A DNA stretch of 64,000 bases from assembly GCF_011044495.1 (NCBI RefSeq), contig NZ_CP049143.1:1240001-1304000 (forward strand), in the 5' to 3' direction. This document shows positions 43,833 to 52,851 of the stretch, piece by piece. The notes under the pieces were generated by a model. That model was not told the origin of the DNA. It searched no databases and worked only from the letters and a program-made list of their open reading frames with translations. The translations under genes were made by a program, and so were the position numbers. Positions within the stretch are counted from its first letter, which is position 1. Each line of letters begins with the position of its first letter. Origin of the DNA: Roseimicrobium sp. ORNL1 (GTDB lineage Bacteria; Verrucomicrobiota; Verrucomicrobiia; Verrucomicrobiales; Verrucomicrobiaceae).

Positions 43833-44420
43833 ATGATGAAGTACCCTCTGCAGTTGAGCTTCAAGATACTCGCCCTGGCCCCCCAGGTTTATGTGCAGGA
43901 TGCGGATGGGCAGGAGGTCTGCTATGTGAAGCAGAAGCTCTTCAAGCTCCGCGAAGCCGTGGAGGTCTTCACCAACTCCTCCCGCCAGAGCCTGCTGGCC
44001 ACCATCCAGGCCGACCGCGTCCTCGATTTCAATGCGAACTATACCTTCCGCACACCGGAGGGTACCCCGATTGGCAGCGTCCGCCGCCGGGGCATGCGCT
44101 CCATCTGGAGTGCGCACTACGAGATTCTGGATGGCCACGGCCAGGTGGCCTATGACATCCGGGAGGAGAACCCCTGGACGAAGATTGTGGACTCGGTCCT
44201 CGGGGACATACCTGTGGTGGGCTTCTTCTCGGGCATGTTTTTCAATCCTCGGTACACCATCTCCCGACAGGGCGTGCCGGCCATGCGCTTTACGAAGCGG
44301 CGCGCCTTTCTGGAGGGCCGGTTTGATATTGAAAAGCTCGGCGAGGTGCCGGTGCAGGATGAACTGCCCATCATCCTCTCCCTGTTGATGTTCGGTCTCT
44401 TGGAAAGGTCGCGCGGCTAG
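43833..44420 (+). CDS. LURP-one-related (Tubby-like fold) protein
   Basis: From the ATG at 43833 the protein is 195 residues. YPLQLSFKILALAPQVYVQD, CYVKQKLFKLREAVEVF and GSVRRRGMRSIWSAHYEILD match bacterial LURP-one-related/scramblase-like proteins. These fold as a beta-barrel round a central hydrophobic helix and may bind membranes or lipid. A longer upstream frame extends toward a family B repeat and is not convincing. It is monocistronic. Confidence 0.75.
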   Translation: MMKYPLQLSFKILALAPQVYVQDADGQEVCYVKQKLFKLREAVEVFTNSSRQSLLATIQADRVLDFNANYTFRTPEGTPIGSVRRRGMRSIWSAHYEILDGHGQVAYDIREENPWTKIVDSVLGDIPVVGFFSGMFFNPRYTISRQGVPAMRFTKRRAFLEGRFDIEKLGEVPVQDELPIILSLLMFGLLERSRG

Positions 44421-44549
44421 GACCGTAAGTGACCCGGCCAACGTGCAGGTTGCGAAAGTTTTGAACGGGTAGGGGCGCGATGCCTCTATTTTCCTACCGG
44501 TTTGCGCCGTATACATATCATAGTTTCATACACGCCATTCCATTCCATC

Positions 44550-47381
44550 ATGCGCTTCTGTCTATTTGCCGCCTTGTGCGTCTCCCTGTTACCCATCACT
44601 TCCCGGGCTGAAGTCTGGCCCCAAGAGGTCAGTGATCTCAAACCCGACTCCAAGGCCGTCTTCGGACGGCTTGAAAACGGTCTCCGCTACATTATCTACC
44701 CGAACAAGTTTCCCGTCGCCGGCCGCGCGAGCGTGCGCCTGTACATGGATGCGGGTTCGCTGATGGAAGAGGATGACCAGCAGGGCATGGCCCACTTCTT
44801 GGAGCACATGGCCTTCAATGGGTCCAAGCGCTTCGCGGCTGGCACCATGGTGGAGCGTTTCCAGCGCCTGGGCATGGGCTTCGGCGCGGATACGAATGCA
44901 CACACCTCTTTCAAGGAGACGGTGTACAAACTCGAACTGCCCCGCGTGGACGAGAAGATGTTCACGGAGGCCTTTGACCTCTTCCGCGATGACCTGGACG
45001 GCATGCTGCTGGGCCAGGAGGAAATCGACAAGGAACGCGGCGTCATCCTAAGCGAAAAGCTCGCGCGCGACAGCGTGGACACCCGCACCATGGAGGCCGG
45101 GTACAAGTTCTCCCTGCCCGAGTCGCTCATTCCCTTCCGCATGCCCATCGGTGTCGAGGAGACACTGAACAAGATGGCCCGCCCGCGTTTCGCAGACTTC
45201 TATGAGAAGTGGTACACGCCGAAGCGTGCCGTGGTCGTCGTGGTGGGTGACGTGGACATTCCCCTGGTGGAAGGTCTCATCAAGAAGAACTTCAGCGATG
45301 CCAAGGCCCGCCGTGGGGAGTCGGAAGACCCCAGCTTCGGCAAGGTGACGAAGGGTCGTGGACTCCAGGCCATGCTGCACACCGAGATGGAAGCAGCCGC
45401 CACCGAGATCAGCATCGAAGTGCCGCGTGAAGCGAGCAGGGCGAACGACAGCGCCGGGAAGCGCCGTGAGAAGATGATCCGCACCCTGGCGGACAACATG
45501 CTGAACCAGCGCCTCAGCGAGCTGGCCAAGGCGGAGAACTCGCCCATCCTGGAAGGACAGGCCTACAACTTCGACATGTTCAAGTTCGTCGAGAGCAACG
45601 GCATCTATGCGAAGAGCAAGCCGGAGCAGTGGCAGGCCGCCCTCTCGCTGGCGGAGCAGGAGCTGCGCCGCGCGGTGCAGCATGGCTTCACCGAGGCTGA
45701 GTTCGCCGAGGCCACCAGTTCCTTCCTGAAGGGCGTGCGCCTGCGCGCTGAGCAGAAGGACACGCGCAAGAACAGCGACCTCGCGGATGGCTTTGTGCGC
45801 CAGCTCGGCAGCGAGCAGGTCATCACCGACCCGGATGCAGACCTCAAACGCGTGACGGCAGATCTCGCTGGCATCAAAGCGGAAGATTGTCATAAGTCCC
45901 TGCAGGAAGTCTGGAAGAATCCGGATGTGCAGGTCTTCATTGGTGGCAACCTGAAGCTCGAAAATGCTCCTGAGACGATCCTCGCTGCTTTCCGCGAAAG
46001 CCAGAAGCAGGAAGTGAAGGCACCGGAACAGGCGAAGGCACTGGAGTTCGCCTATACGAACTTCGGTGAAGCGGGCAAGATTGCCTCACGCAAGGAAGTG
46101 AAGGACCTGGAAATCACGCAGGCCGTCTTCGGCAACGAAGTGCGCGCGAATGTGAAGAAGACCGACTTCGAAAAGAACGGCGTGCGCATCATGGTGACCT
46201 TTGGTGGTGGCAAGCTGGAAGTGCCCAAGGACAAGCCGGGCATGATTCCCTTTGCCCAGAGCGTGTTCCCCCTGGCCGGTCTGGAGAAGCACAGCGTGGA
46301 TGACCTGCGCCGTATCTTCGCCAGCAAGACGGTGAGCACGGAGTTTGCGATCAATGATGACTCCTTCGTTCTCTCCGGGCGCACTACGCCGCAGGACTTC
46401 GAGGCCCAGTGCCAGCGTCTCGCCGCGAACCTCGTTGCCCCCGGCTGGCGCGATGAAGCCGAGCGTCAGTTCAAGAAGAACCTCGACGCGCTCTACACTG
46501 CCATTGACCACACCGACGAAGGTGTGATGCAGGACAAGGTGGAAGCTTTCATCCGCAGTGGTGATGCCCGCTTCGGCTACCCCGACCGCAAGGTCATGGA
46601 CGAGCGCAGCCTCGCCGAGCTCAAGGCCTGGCTCACGCCTGCGCTGCAGAATGGCTACATGGAAGTCTCCGTGGTGGGTGACATCGACCCGGACAAGGCA
46701 CTTGAAGTCATTAGCAAGACTTTCGGTGCCCTGCCGAAGCGCCAGGACAAGAAGCCAGAGTTCGCGGATGCGCGGAAGATTGCCTTCCCCAAGGATGTGC
46801 ATAACAAGGACTTCTCCTTTGTCTCGGAAATCACCCGCTCCTGGGCGCTGGCCTACTGGCCCACGGCGGATATGATGGACATCAAGCGCACGCGCAGGCT
46901 CATCCTGCTCGGCCAGATTCTGGATGACCGTCTGCGTCTGAAGATTCGCGAAGAGCTTGGCGAGACCTACAGCCCCATGGCCCACCACCTGGCGAATGAT
47001 ACCTTCACCGACTACGGCTACATGTTTGCCGCTGCCACCTTGAAGCCTGACCAGGTGGAGAAGGTGAAGCCCATGTTCAAGGAAATCGGTGCCAACATCG
47101 AGAAGGGCATCACGGCTGATGAATTCGAGCGCGCGCGTGAGCCGATGCTCCAGCAGCTCATCCAGACCCGCCGTGATAATCGCTATTGGCTCGCCCGTAC
47201 GCTGATGAACTGCCAGGCACAGCCCTATCGCCTCGACTGGTCCCGCTCGCTGATGGATGACTTCTCCAGCATCAAGAAGGAAGACCTCGAAGCGCTGGCC
47301 AAGCAGTACCTCGGCGAAGGCCAGGTGCTCACCGTCGGCCTCGTGCCCGCCACGAAGCAAATCGAGGCAAGGTCAGAATAG
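44550..47381 (+). CDS. Secreted M16 family zinc peptidase
   Basis: A 943-residue, two-repeat M16 (pitrilysin) peptidase. A signal peptide ends near ITSRA. The inverted zinc motif HFLEH is at 82-86, and the distal glutamate lies in EEIDKERGVILSE. The C-terminal repeat (about 480 onward) lacks the metal site, as is normal for the non-catalytic half, and has the RY-type substrate-clamp region RLKIREELGETYSPM. It should degrade peptides in the periplasm. The ATG at 44550 is chosen because it begins the signal peptide; an upstream TTG is possible. A terminator follows. Confidence 0.93.
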   Translation: MRFCLFAALCVSLLPITSRAEVWPQEVSDLKPDSKAVFGRLENGLRYIIYPNKFPVAGRASVRLYMDAGSLMEEDDQQGMAHFLEHMAFNGSKRFAAGTMVERFQRLGMGFGADTNAHTSFKETVYKLELPRVDEKMFTEAFDLFRDDLDGMLLGQEEIDKERGVILSEKLARDSVDTRTMEAGYKFSLPESLIPFRMPIGVEETLNKMARPRFADFYEKWYTPKRAVVVVVGDVDIPLVEGLIKKNFSDAKARRGESEDPSFGKVTKGRGLQAMLHTEMEAAATEISIEVPREASRANDSAGKRREKMIRTLADNMLNQRLSELAKAENSPILEGQAYNFDMFKFVESNGIYAKSKPEQWQAALSLAEQELRRAVQHGFTEAEFAEATSSFLKGVRLRAEQKDTRKNSDLADGFVRQLGSEQVITDPDADLKRVTADLAGIKAEDCHKSLQEVWKNPDVQVFIGGNLKLENAPETILAAFRESQKQEVKAPEQAKALEFAYTNFGEAGKIASRKEVKDLEITQAVFGNEVRANVKKTDFEKNGVRIMVTFGGGKLEVPKDKPGMIPFAQSVFPLAGLEKHSVDDLRRIFASKTVSTEFAINDDSFVLSGRTTPQDFEAQCQRLAANLVAPGWRDEAERQFKKNLDALYTAIDHTDEGVMQDKVEAFIRSGDARFGYPDRKVMDERSLAELKAWLTPALQNGYMEVSVVGDIDPDKALEVISKTFGALPKRQDKKPEFADARKIAFPKDVHNKDFSFVSEITRSWALAYWPTADMMDIKRTRRLILLGQILDDRLRLKIREELGETYSPMAHHLANDTFTDYGYMFAAATLKPDQVEKVKPMFKEIGANIEKGITADEFERAREPMLQQLIQTRRDNRYWLARTLMNCQAQPYRLDWSRSLMDDFSSIKKEDLEALAKQYLGEGQVLTVGLVPATKQIEARSE

Positions 47382-47413
47382 TTACTGCGAAGTCAGGTTT
47401 AGAAGAATCACAG

Positions 47414-47452
47414 AAACACCCGGATGAAGCGCTGCTTTATCCGGGTGTTTTG
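47414..47452 (+). terminator. Terminator after the M16 peptidase gene
   Basis: A stem of about 12 bp (47414-47425 with 47439-47450) ends in TTTT. It lies 33 bp after the stop codon. Confidence 0.85.
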
Positions 47453-47552
47453 CGTTCCAGTTCCCTGCGCGTGAGGTTTAAGAGAACTGAGGGGGTGCCA
47501 GAGGAGGCAAGAATAACACACACGGCCCGGATACTGTGACGCGGAGCGTCCC

Positions 47553-47720
47553 TGGACTGCGTGCAGCCCTGCTGCCGCTTTCCCTCAGTGCAGCCTGCTG
47601 CACGCTTCACCGCGACGAAGTCGCCAAACCTTCAGTGCGCATTGCCTTACCAGCATGTGTCACCAACGCCGCAGCAGGCTGCGGACTCTTCAAAGCGGCA
47701 GCAGGGCTGCACGCAGTCCA
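47553..47720. repeat. Family A inverted-repeat element, copy 3
   Basis: Perfect 29-base arms lie at 47553-47581 and 47692-47720, with the same interior as copy 1 (GTGCAGCCTGCTGCACGC ... GCCGCAGCAGGCTGCGGAC). The outer flanks are exchanged relative to copies 1 and 4: here the left flank is GTGACGCGGAGCGTCC and the right flank ends in GGCCTTCGGCACCG. The remaining sequence to 47882 is AT-rich with no clear gene. Confidence 0.9.
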
Positions 47721-47882
47721 AGGCCTTCGGCACCGCTTCGATATCTTTGCCCTCACGTTCATGCGTAAAATGCACCCCACAGGAAATAATCCTGCATTTT
47801 GTATCATGGTATATCATTCGCACATTCTTGTGACGGATGATTTTCCATTCGTGACGAAAGATGCACGCCGGCGGCATGTGAT

Positions 47883-48845
47883 GTGCTTGGCAGGTTCAAA
47901 AACATCACCGAACCCCCCATTCGCGTGCCCCCCATTCTTTCCACTGGATTCGTCCCATCCCTCGAAGCCATGCCGCTGCTTGCCCACACGAAGGGCAACG
48001 AGGCCTGGCGCATGCTGCCGTGTCCCAGTTACGGACGCATCATCCGCCAGCTGCTCACGGGAGAGCTGGCTGCTGGCCTGCTGCCTTGGGAACTGGGCAT
48101 CACGGAGCTTGTGAACAAGCCAGCGCAGAAGGGCGTGTGGAGTGTGCCCATGGTGCTGCACGCCTGTCCCACAGAGCTGGTGCTCACGAGCAAGGCTGCA
48201 AAGCTGGCACAGCCCCCGAAGGCGGCAAACAAGAAGGGAGAAACCAAGCGCCTGGTGTTTGGCATCGAGGGACGATGCTCCCTCACGCGCTACCAGATTC
48301 TCACGTGGCAGCTTCATGTGGCGAAGAAACATCTGGACCCTCCCGCCTTCAAGGTGCTGCCCATGGAACTCATGCGCAAGGGGCTCGAAGCGGGCACGCT
48401 GGATGGCATGGTGGCACCTACTCCCTGGGGCATGCAGGCGCAGGTGGAGGGGAATGGGAAACTTGATCCACGATTTGAGCCCGGGAAGTATGCCCAGCAG
48501 TTGGTTATCTTCTGCAGAAGGGAACTCGTGGCCGAACACGAGGAAGAGTTCGCCTTGCTGCCACTCGCGCTGGCTGGCATGCACAAGCGCTTGGAGGATG
48601 ATGCGGAATTCCTGAAGGTCGCGGATCAAATGGCACGCATGGGTGCGCCGCGCTGTGATGCTTCTGTCTTGCTGCAAGCAGCGAAGCGTCATCTCGCGGG
48701 AGTAGAACAAAAGGATTTTCAACCCGACAAGGAGTGGCTCGCGACAGAATTGCAACTCCTCGCCGAACGCGTGCCGCTGGGCGAGGGTGTGTTCAATGCC
48801 GAGGAACTCGGGGCTGCATTGGCGCCGCAATGTTTGGCAGCCTGA
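47883..48845 (+). CDS. Soluble NrtA/NasS-like periplasmic-binding-fold protein
   Basis: A protein of about 320 residues resembling NrtA/CmpA/SsuA-type binding proteins. An opening RVPPILSTGFVPSLEAMPLL strand, SYGRIIRQLLTGELAAGLLPWELGI, and GLEAGTLDGMVAPTPWGMQAQVEG follow the family plan. No signal peptide or lipobox is visible, so it is probably cytoplasmic. In that respect it is like NasS, the nitrate sensor that holds back the antiterminator NasT. No NasT-like gene is in the window. The start is a GTG; an ATG at 47970 is internal to the domain. Its position beside the LysR/urt locus suggests a nitrogen-sensing role, which is inferred. Confidence 0.65.
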   Translation: MLGRFKNITEPPIRVPPILSTGFVPSLEAMPLLAHTKGNEAWRMLPCPSYGRIIRQLLTGELAAGLLPWELGITELVNKPAQKGVWSVPMVLHACPTELVLTSKAAKLAQPPKAANKKGETKRLVFGIEGRCSLTRYQILTWQLHVAKKHLDPPAFKVLPMELMRKGLEAGTLDGMVAPTPWGMQAQVEGNGKLDPRFEPGKYAQQLVIFCRRELVAEHEEEFALLPLALAGMHKRLEDDAEFLKVADQMARMGAPRCDASVLLQAAKRHLAGVEQKDFQPDKEWLATELQLLAERVPLGEGVFNAEELGAALAPQCLAA

Positions 48846-48874
48846 GTCACCGTCGTGACAAACCCACCCATGAT

Positions 48875-49113
48875 GTCGCAGTATGTCCAAGGAGTGGGGG
48901 CATTCCTGCCCCCATTTGCGTTGCAAGTCTCCTGACTCCATTCGCCATGCAATCTCGCGCCTACGACAGGTGCGCGCACCTCTCCCAACAGCACGTTGTT
49001 GCTTCGTTGCTCTGTTGCTTTGCGGTTCATCTCAATTGGTGATGCCGTATTCCGCCGGCATGTCGCATCTCCATGGGGGCAGGAATGCCCCCACTCCTTG
49101 GGCATGCTGCGAC
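48875..49113. repeat. Element E: long inverted repeat
   Basis: Arms at 48875-48915 and 49073-49113 are reverse complements over about 41 bases; the inner 29 bases (48887-48915 and 49073-49101) are a perfect match. Each arm also contains GGGGGCATTCCTGCCCCC, which can hairpin on its own. The element lies between the convergent NasS-like and LysR genes and could act as a bidirectional terminator. No other copy was seen here. Confidence 0.9.
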
Positions 49114-49127
49114 GCCAAATACCAGCC

Positions 49128-50084
49128 TCACGCTCCCGCGCCCCCCTCATCCCCCTCCTGCGCCACCATTGCCACGAGACTCACAAACACCTCCGCCGCC
49201 CAGCTCAGCTCCACGCGGCCAGACCAATGAATGGCGCATGACCACTGCGCGCTCACGCCCGCGCTGCTCAGCGGCATGAGATGTCCCTGGCTGACTGCCT
49301 TCGCTGCAAGACGCAATGGCAGCAGCGCCACGGCCTGGCCCACGCGAGCCAGTTCGCGCGCACTCTCCACACTTGGCATTTGCCAGACACGTGTCTTTCC
49401 AAAATCACCACTGAAGAGCCGCTCCTTTGCCAGCTTCACCAGCGCTCCGTTGGCCAGCGCGAGCGGGTGATGCTCCAGCATGCTCAGTTCAAACGGCGCC
49501 TTCCGCGCGAGAGAATGGAAGGGCGCGACATAGAGCGAGAGCGGCTCATGAAAGAGATCTCGCCGCACCACATCGCGACCCGGTCGAGCATGATATGAGA
49601 TCAGCAGATCGAGTTCACCGGCGAGCAGTGCTTCCACGGCACTGTCATCATCCGTGTCTCCCGGCACGATTTCGAAGAGCGCGAGAGGAAAGCACTCCAT
49701 GAAATCAGGCAGCACCTTGGGCAGCATGGAAGAGGCAAAGCACTCCGGCATCATCACGCGCAGGGAACGTGGGTTCCCCTGGATGGTGGTCACTTCCTGA
49801 CGCAGGCGCGCCATGCGTGTAAGCAGCTCTTCCGCGAGTGGCATGAGACGGATGCCAGCACGCGTAAGCGTGACGCGAGGGCCGTGACGCTTGAAGAGAT
49901 TGCAATCAAACTCTTCCTCCAGCGCCTTGATGGCATGACTCACGGCAGAGGGCGTGAGACTCAACCGCTCTGCAGCCGCCGCGAAGCTGGAAGTCTGCGC
50001 TGCCGCGAGAAACATCTGCAGCCGCCGTGAATCGATGGCTCCGGGCTCAGTTTGAATCAAAGTCGTGTTCGCGGGAGTGATCAT
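49128..50084 (-). CDS. LysR-family transcriptional regulator
   Basis: A 318-residue LysR regulator. The winged helix (about 18-78) contains LQMFLAAAQTSSFAAAAERL and PSAVSHAIKALEEEF, followed by a linker helix and a periplasmic-binding-like effector domain (LRVMMPECFASSMLPKVLPDF). It is divergent from the urtA-like gene, the usual arrangement for a LysR regulator controlling its neighbour. The likely effector is an amide, urea or a nitrogen signal, inferred from context. Confidence 0.92.
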   Translation of the reverse strand: MITPANTTLIQTEPGAIDSRRLQMFLAAAQTSSFAAAAERLSLTPSAVSHAIKALEEEFDCNLFKRHGPRVTLTRAGIRLMPLAEELLTRMARLRQEVTTIQGNPRSLRVMMPECFASSMLPKVLPDFMECFPLALFEIVPGDTDDDSAVEALLAGELDLLISYHARPGRDVVRRDLFHEPLSLYVAPFHSLARKAPFELSMLEHHPLALANGALVKLAKERLFSGDFGKTRVWQMPSVESARELARVGQAVALLPLRLAAKAVSQGHLMPLSSAGVSAQWSCAIHWSGRVELSWAAEVFVSLVAMVAQEGDEGGAGA

Positions 50085-50110
50085 GAATCCGAAAATTCAT
50101 CTTGAATTCG
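50084..50110. promoter_or_regulatory. Candidate LysR operator in the lysR-urtA divergent region
   Basis: TGAAT-N6-ATTCA (50084-50099) is a 16-base dyad overlapping the LysR start codon, with GAATTC directly beside it at 50104. This fits an autoregulatory LysR recognition site. The remaining 344 bp gap to urtA holds no gene I can support. Confidence 0.45.
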
Positions 50111-50276
50111 CAACTCGCGCGGAACGGACAGGACGTGGGGGACACATGCTGAAACAGGACAAAGCATGATCCATTCCTGCGATGCACTGGGAATGACGCT
50201 ATTTCCAGATCACTCACGCCACGGCAAGCGTGGGCAAAAGGCAGGGTGAATTCTTTTCATCATGACCCAGTTCGGC

Positions 50277-50292
50277 TGGCATACCTGCGGCA
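50277..50292 (+). promoter_or_regulatory. Weak candidate sigma-54 promoter for the urt operon
   Basis: TGGCATACCTGCGGCA keeps the invariant GG-N10-GC spacing of sigma-54 promoters but misses three consensus positions. It lies about 137 bp before urtA. Nitrogen-scavenging operons are often sigma-54 dependent, but the match is weak. Confidence 0.22.
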
Positions 50293-50428
50293 CGGGCGGT
50301 GCTTTAGCTGGTTTCGCAAATCCAAGCGATCCGATCAGCCATGCTGAAAAGAGAGCGGAGAGATGCCGCAGCACACCGAACGAACGGCGCGCTGATGACC
50401 ACCGCCAACCGTCATCACAGAAACACCA

Positions 50429-51658
50429 ATGAAAAAACGAGCTCCAATATTCAAAAGCAAGCTGCGCACCATGGCCGCGCTGCTTGCCATCACAGGGCTT
50501 ACAGCCCAGGCCAAGCCACCCACCTCTGAAGTGAATACCACCGGCCTCGCGGTGACGGATGATACGGTGACGGTTGGTCAGCTCCACTCTGCCACGGGAA
50601 CCATGGCCATCAGCGAGACGGGTTCCATCCAGGCGGAGCAGCTCGCGATTGACCAGATCAATGCTGCTGGTGGCGTGTTGGGTAGACAGATCAAGGTCAT
50701 CAAGGAGGACGGCGCCAGTGACTGGCCCACCTTCGCTGAAAAGGCGAAGAAGCTCCTCGTGAGTGACAAGGTCGGTACCGTCTTCGGCTGCTGGACATCC
50801 GCATCACGCAAGGCCGTGCTGCCCGTCTTCGAGAAGGAGAACGGCATGCTCTACTACCCGACCTTCTATGAAGGCCTGGAGCAGTCCAAGAACGTGATCT
50901 ACACCGGGCAGGAAGCCACGCAGCAGATCCTTGCCGGTCTCGACTGGATCGTGAAGGAGAAGAAGGCCAAGACCTTCTACCTCATCGGCTCGGACTACAT
51001 CTGGCCGCGTACCTCTGCGAAGATTGCCCGCAAGCACATTGAGAATGTGATCAAGGGCACCGTCGTGGGTGAGGAATACTACGCGCTCGGTCACACGCAG
51101 TTCGGCTCCCTGATCAACAAGATCAAGCTCAAGAAGCCGGACGTGATCTACGCCATCGTCGTGGGTGGCTCGAACGTGTCCTTCTACAAGCAGCTCAAGG
51201 CCGCGGGCATCACCAGCGCCAAGCAGACACTCCTCACCATCTCGGTGACTGAGGACGAAGTGCTCGGCATCGGCGGTGAAAACCTCGTCGGCTTCTACTC
51301 TGCTATGAAGTACTTCCAGAGCCTCGACAACGATAACAACAAGACCTTCGTGAAGGCCTTCAAGGAGAAGTACGGCGCCAACAGCGTGATCGGTGACGTG
51401 ACGCAGGCGGGCTACCTCGGACCCTGGCTGTGGAAGGCCGCGGTGGAGAAGGCCAACAGCTTCGACATCGACAAGATTGCAGCCGCCTCACCAGACCTTG
51501 AGCTCAAGACGGCTCCTGAAGGTTACGTGAAGGTCCACCCCAACCACCACCTGTGGAGCAAGCTCCGCATCGGCCAGTGGCAGGATGATGGCCAGGCGAA
51601 GGTTCTCTACGAATCCGAGCTCATTGAGCCCGATCCGTTCCCCAAGGGTTATCAATAA
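50429..51658 (+). CDS. urtA: Urea/short-chain amide ABC transporter substrate-binding protein
   Basis: A 409-residue periplasmic binding protein of the UrtA/FmdD/AmiC type. After a signal peptide (AALLAITGLTAQA) come VGQLHSATGTMAISETGSIQ, AIDQINAAGGVLGRQIKVI, GCWTSASRKAVLPVFEKENGMLYYPTFYEG and YLIGSDYIWPRTS, which form the urea/amide pocket of this family. It is first in an operon with two permeases and two ATPases. A formamidase follows, so formamide or similar amides are as likely as urea; no urease genes are in the window. Confidence 0.9.
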   Translation: MKKRAPIFKSKLRTMAALLAITGLTAQAKPPTSEVNTTGLAVTDDTVTVGQLHSATGTMAISETGSIQAEQLAIDQINAAGGVLGRQIKVIKEDGASDWPTFAEKAKKLLVSDKVGTVFGCWTSASRKAVLPVFEKENGMLYYPTFYEGLEQSKNVIYTGQEATQQILAGLDWIVKEKKAKTFYLIGSDYIWPRTSAKIARKHIENVIKGTVVGEEYYALGHTQFGSLINKIKLKKPDVIYAIVVGGSNVSFYKQLKAAGITSAKQTLLTISVTEDEVLGIGGENLVGFYSAMKYFQSLDNDNNKTFVKAFKEKYGANSVIGDVTQAGYLGPWLWKAAVEKANSFDIDKIAAASPDLELKTAPEGYVKVHPNHHLWSKLRIGQWQDDGQAKVLYESELIEPDPFPKGYQ

Positions 51659-51684
51659 ACCCATCTGACAATTTCCCCCTACCA

Positions 51685-51764
51685 CTCCCGCGACGTGGCC
51701 AACCGGCGATGTGCCGCGCTCGCGGGAGGGGCGGGAGGACCCGGACACAAACACTGGGTCCTCC
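51685..51764 (+). other. Two intercistronic stem-loops after the binding-protein gene
   Basis: CTCCCGCGA/TCGCGGGAG (51685-51693 with 51720-51728) and GGAGGACCC/GGGTCCTCC (51734-51742 with 51756-51764) form two perfect 9 bp stems. They lie in the 216 bp gap between binding-protein and permease genes. Such hairpins commonly protect the upstream message and reduce downstream expression, giving more binding protein than permease. No T-run follows. Confidence 0.65.
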
Positions 51765-51874
51765 ATTCTCCAGACAAGTAGACAGAGAGCTCTGCAGTTT
51801 CAGCTTCCCGCACCTCATCAACACTTCGACCGCTTCGGTCCCACTCACACCCGCCACCCACACCCCCACCAGTC

Positions 51875-52798
51875 ATGGAATATAGTTGGGAAGACCTACA
51901 AAACATTTTCCTCATGCAGGGCTTCGCAGGCATCAGCCTGTTCAGCGTGCTGCTCCTCATGGGCCTCGGCCTGGCTGTGATCTTCGGCCAGATGGGCGTC
52001 ATCAATATGGCACACGGCGAGTTCATGGCGCTCGGTGCCTACACCGTGTACCTCTGCTCCACGCTCACACACGAGTACGCTCCTTCCTTCGGTCCCTACT
52101 ATTTCGTTGCTGCCATCTTCATCGCCTTCTTCATCTGCGCCATCGTGGGCGCATTGGTCGAGTGGGGCTTGATACGACATCTCTATCATCGACCTCTTGA
52201 TACCTTGCTCGCTACCTGGGGCCTGAGCCTCATCATGCAGCAGGGATTCCGCTCCATCTTCGGAGCGCGTGAAGTGACTCCCACATTGCCTGAGTGGCTC
52301 ATGGGTTCCTACTCACCGAAAGAAGGTCTCGATATTCCCATCAACGGCATGTTCGTGCTGGGGCTCGCCATTGCAGTCTCCATGGGACTGTTGCTCTTCA
52401 TGTTCAAGTCCTCCTTCGGTCTGCGCCTCCGAGCAACGGTGCAGAATCGCAAGATGAGCGCTGCCGTCGGCATCAATACCGAGCGTGTGGACCGTCTCGC
52501 ATTTGCACTCGGTTGCGGTATTGCAGGCATCGCAGGTGCGGCCTTCACCACCATCGGCTCCACCGGTCCGGACAGCGGCAGCCGCTACATTGTGGATGCC
52601 TTCCTCGTGGTCGTCTTCGGTGGTGCCGCCAGCCTCATGGGCTCGCTTGCCTCTGCCTTTGGCATCGCCCAGGCGCAGTCGATTCTCGAGTTCTTCCTGG
52701 AGGGCACGAAGGGCAAGGTCGCCACGCTGCTGGTCATCGTCATCGCGCTGATGTTCCGTCCGCAGGGTCTCTTCCCAAGCAAGGTCCGCGCACACTGA
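51875..52798 (+). CDS. urtB: Urea/amide ABC transporter permease UrtB
   Basis: A 307-residue LivH/UrtB-type permease with about eight membrane helices. Family segments include AVIFGQMGVINMAHGEFMALGAY, LATWGLSLIMQQ, AATVQNRKMS-like LRATVQNRKMSAAVGINTER and GGAASLMGSLASAFGIAQ. It pairs with the following permease to form the channel. Confidence 0.92.
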   Translation: MEYSWEDLQNIFLMQGFAGISLFSVLLLMGLGLAVIFGQMGVINMAHGEFMALGAYTVYLCSTLTHEYAPSFGPYYFVAAIFIAFFICAIVGALVEWGLIRHLYHRPLDTLLATWGLSLIMQQGFRSIFGAREVTPTLPEWLMGSYSPKEGLDIPINGMFVLGLAIAVSMGLLLFMFKSSFGLRLRATVQNRKMSAAVGINTERVDRLAFALGCGIAGIAGAAFTTIGSTGPDSGSRYIVDAFLVVVFGGAASLMGSLASAFGIAQAQSILEFFLEGTKGKVATLLVIVIALMFRPQGLFPSKVRAH

Positions 52799-52851
52799 GT
52801 GTCATCTCATCAATCAACGCTGATTCACCTCACCCCCCCCCATCTGATGCC

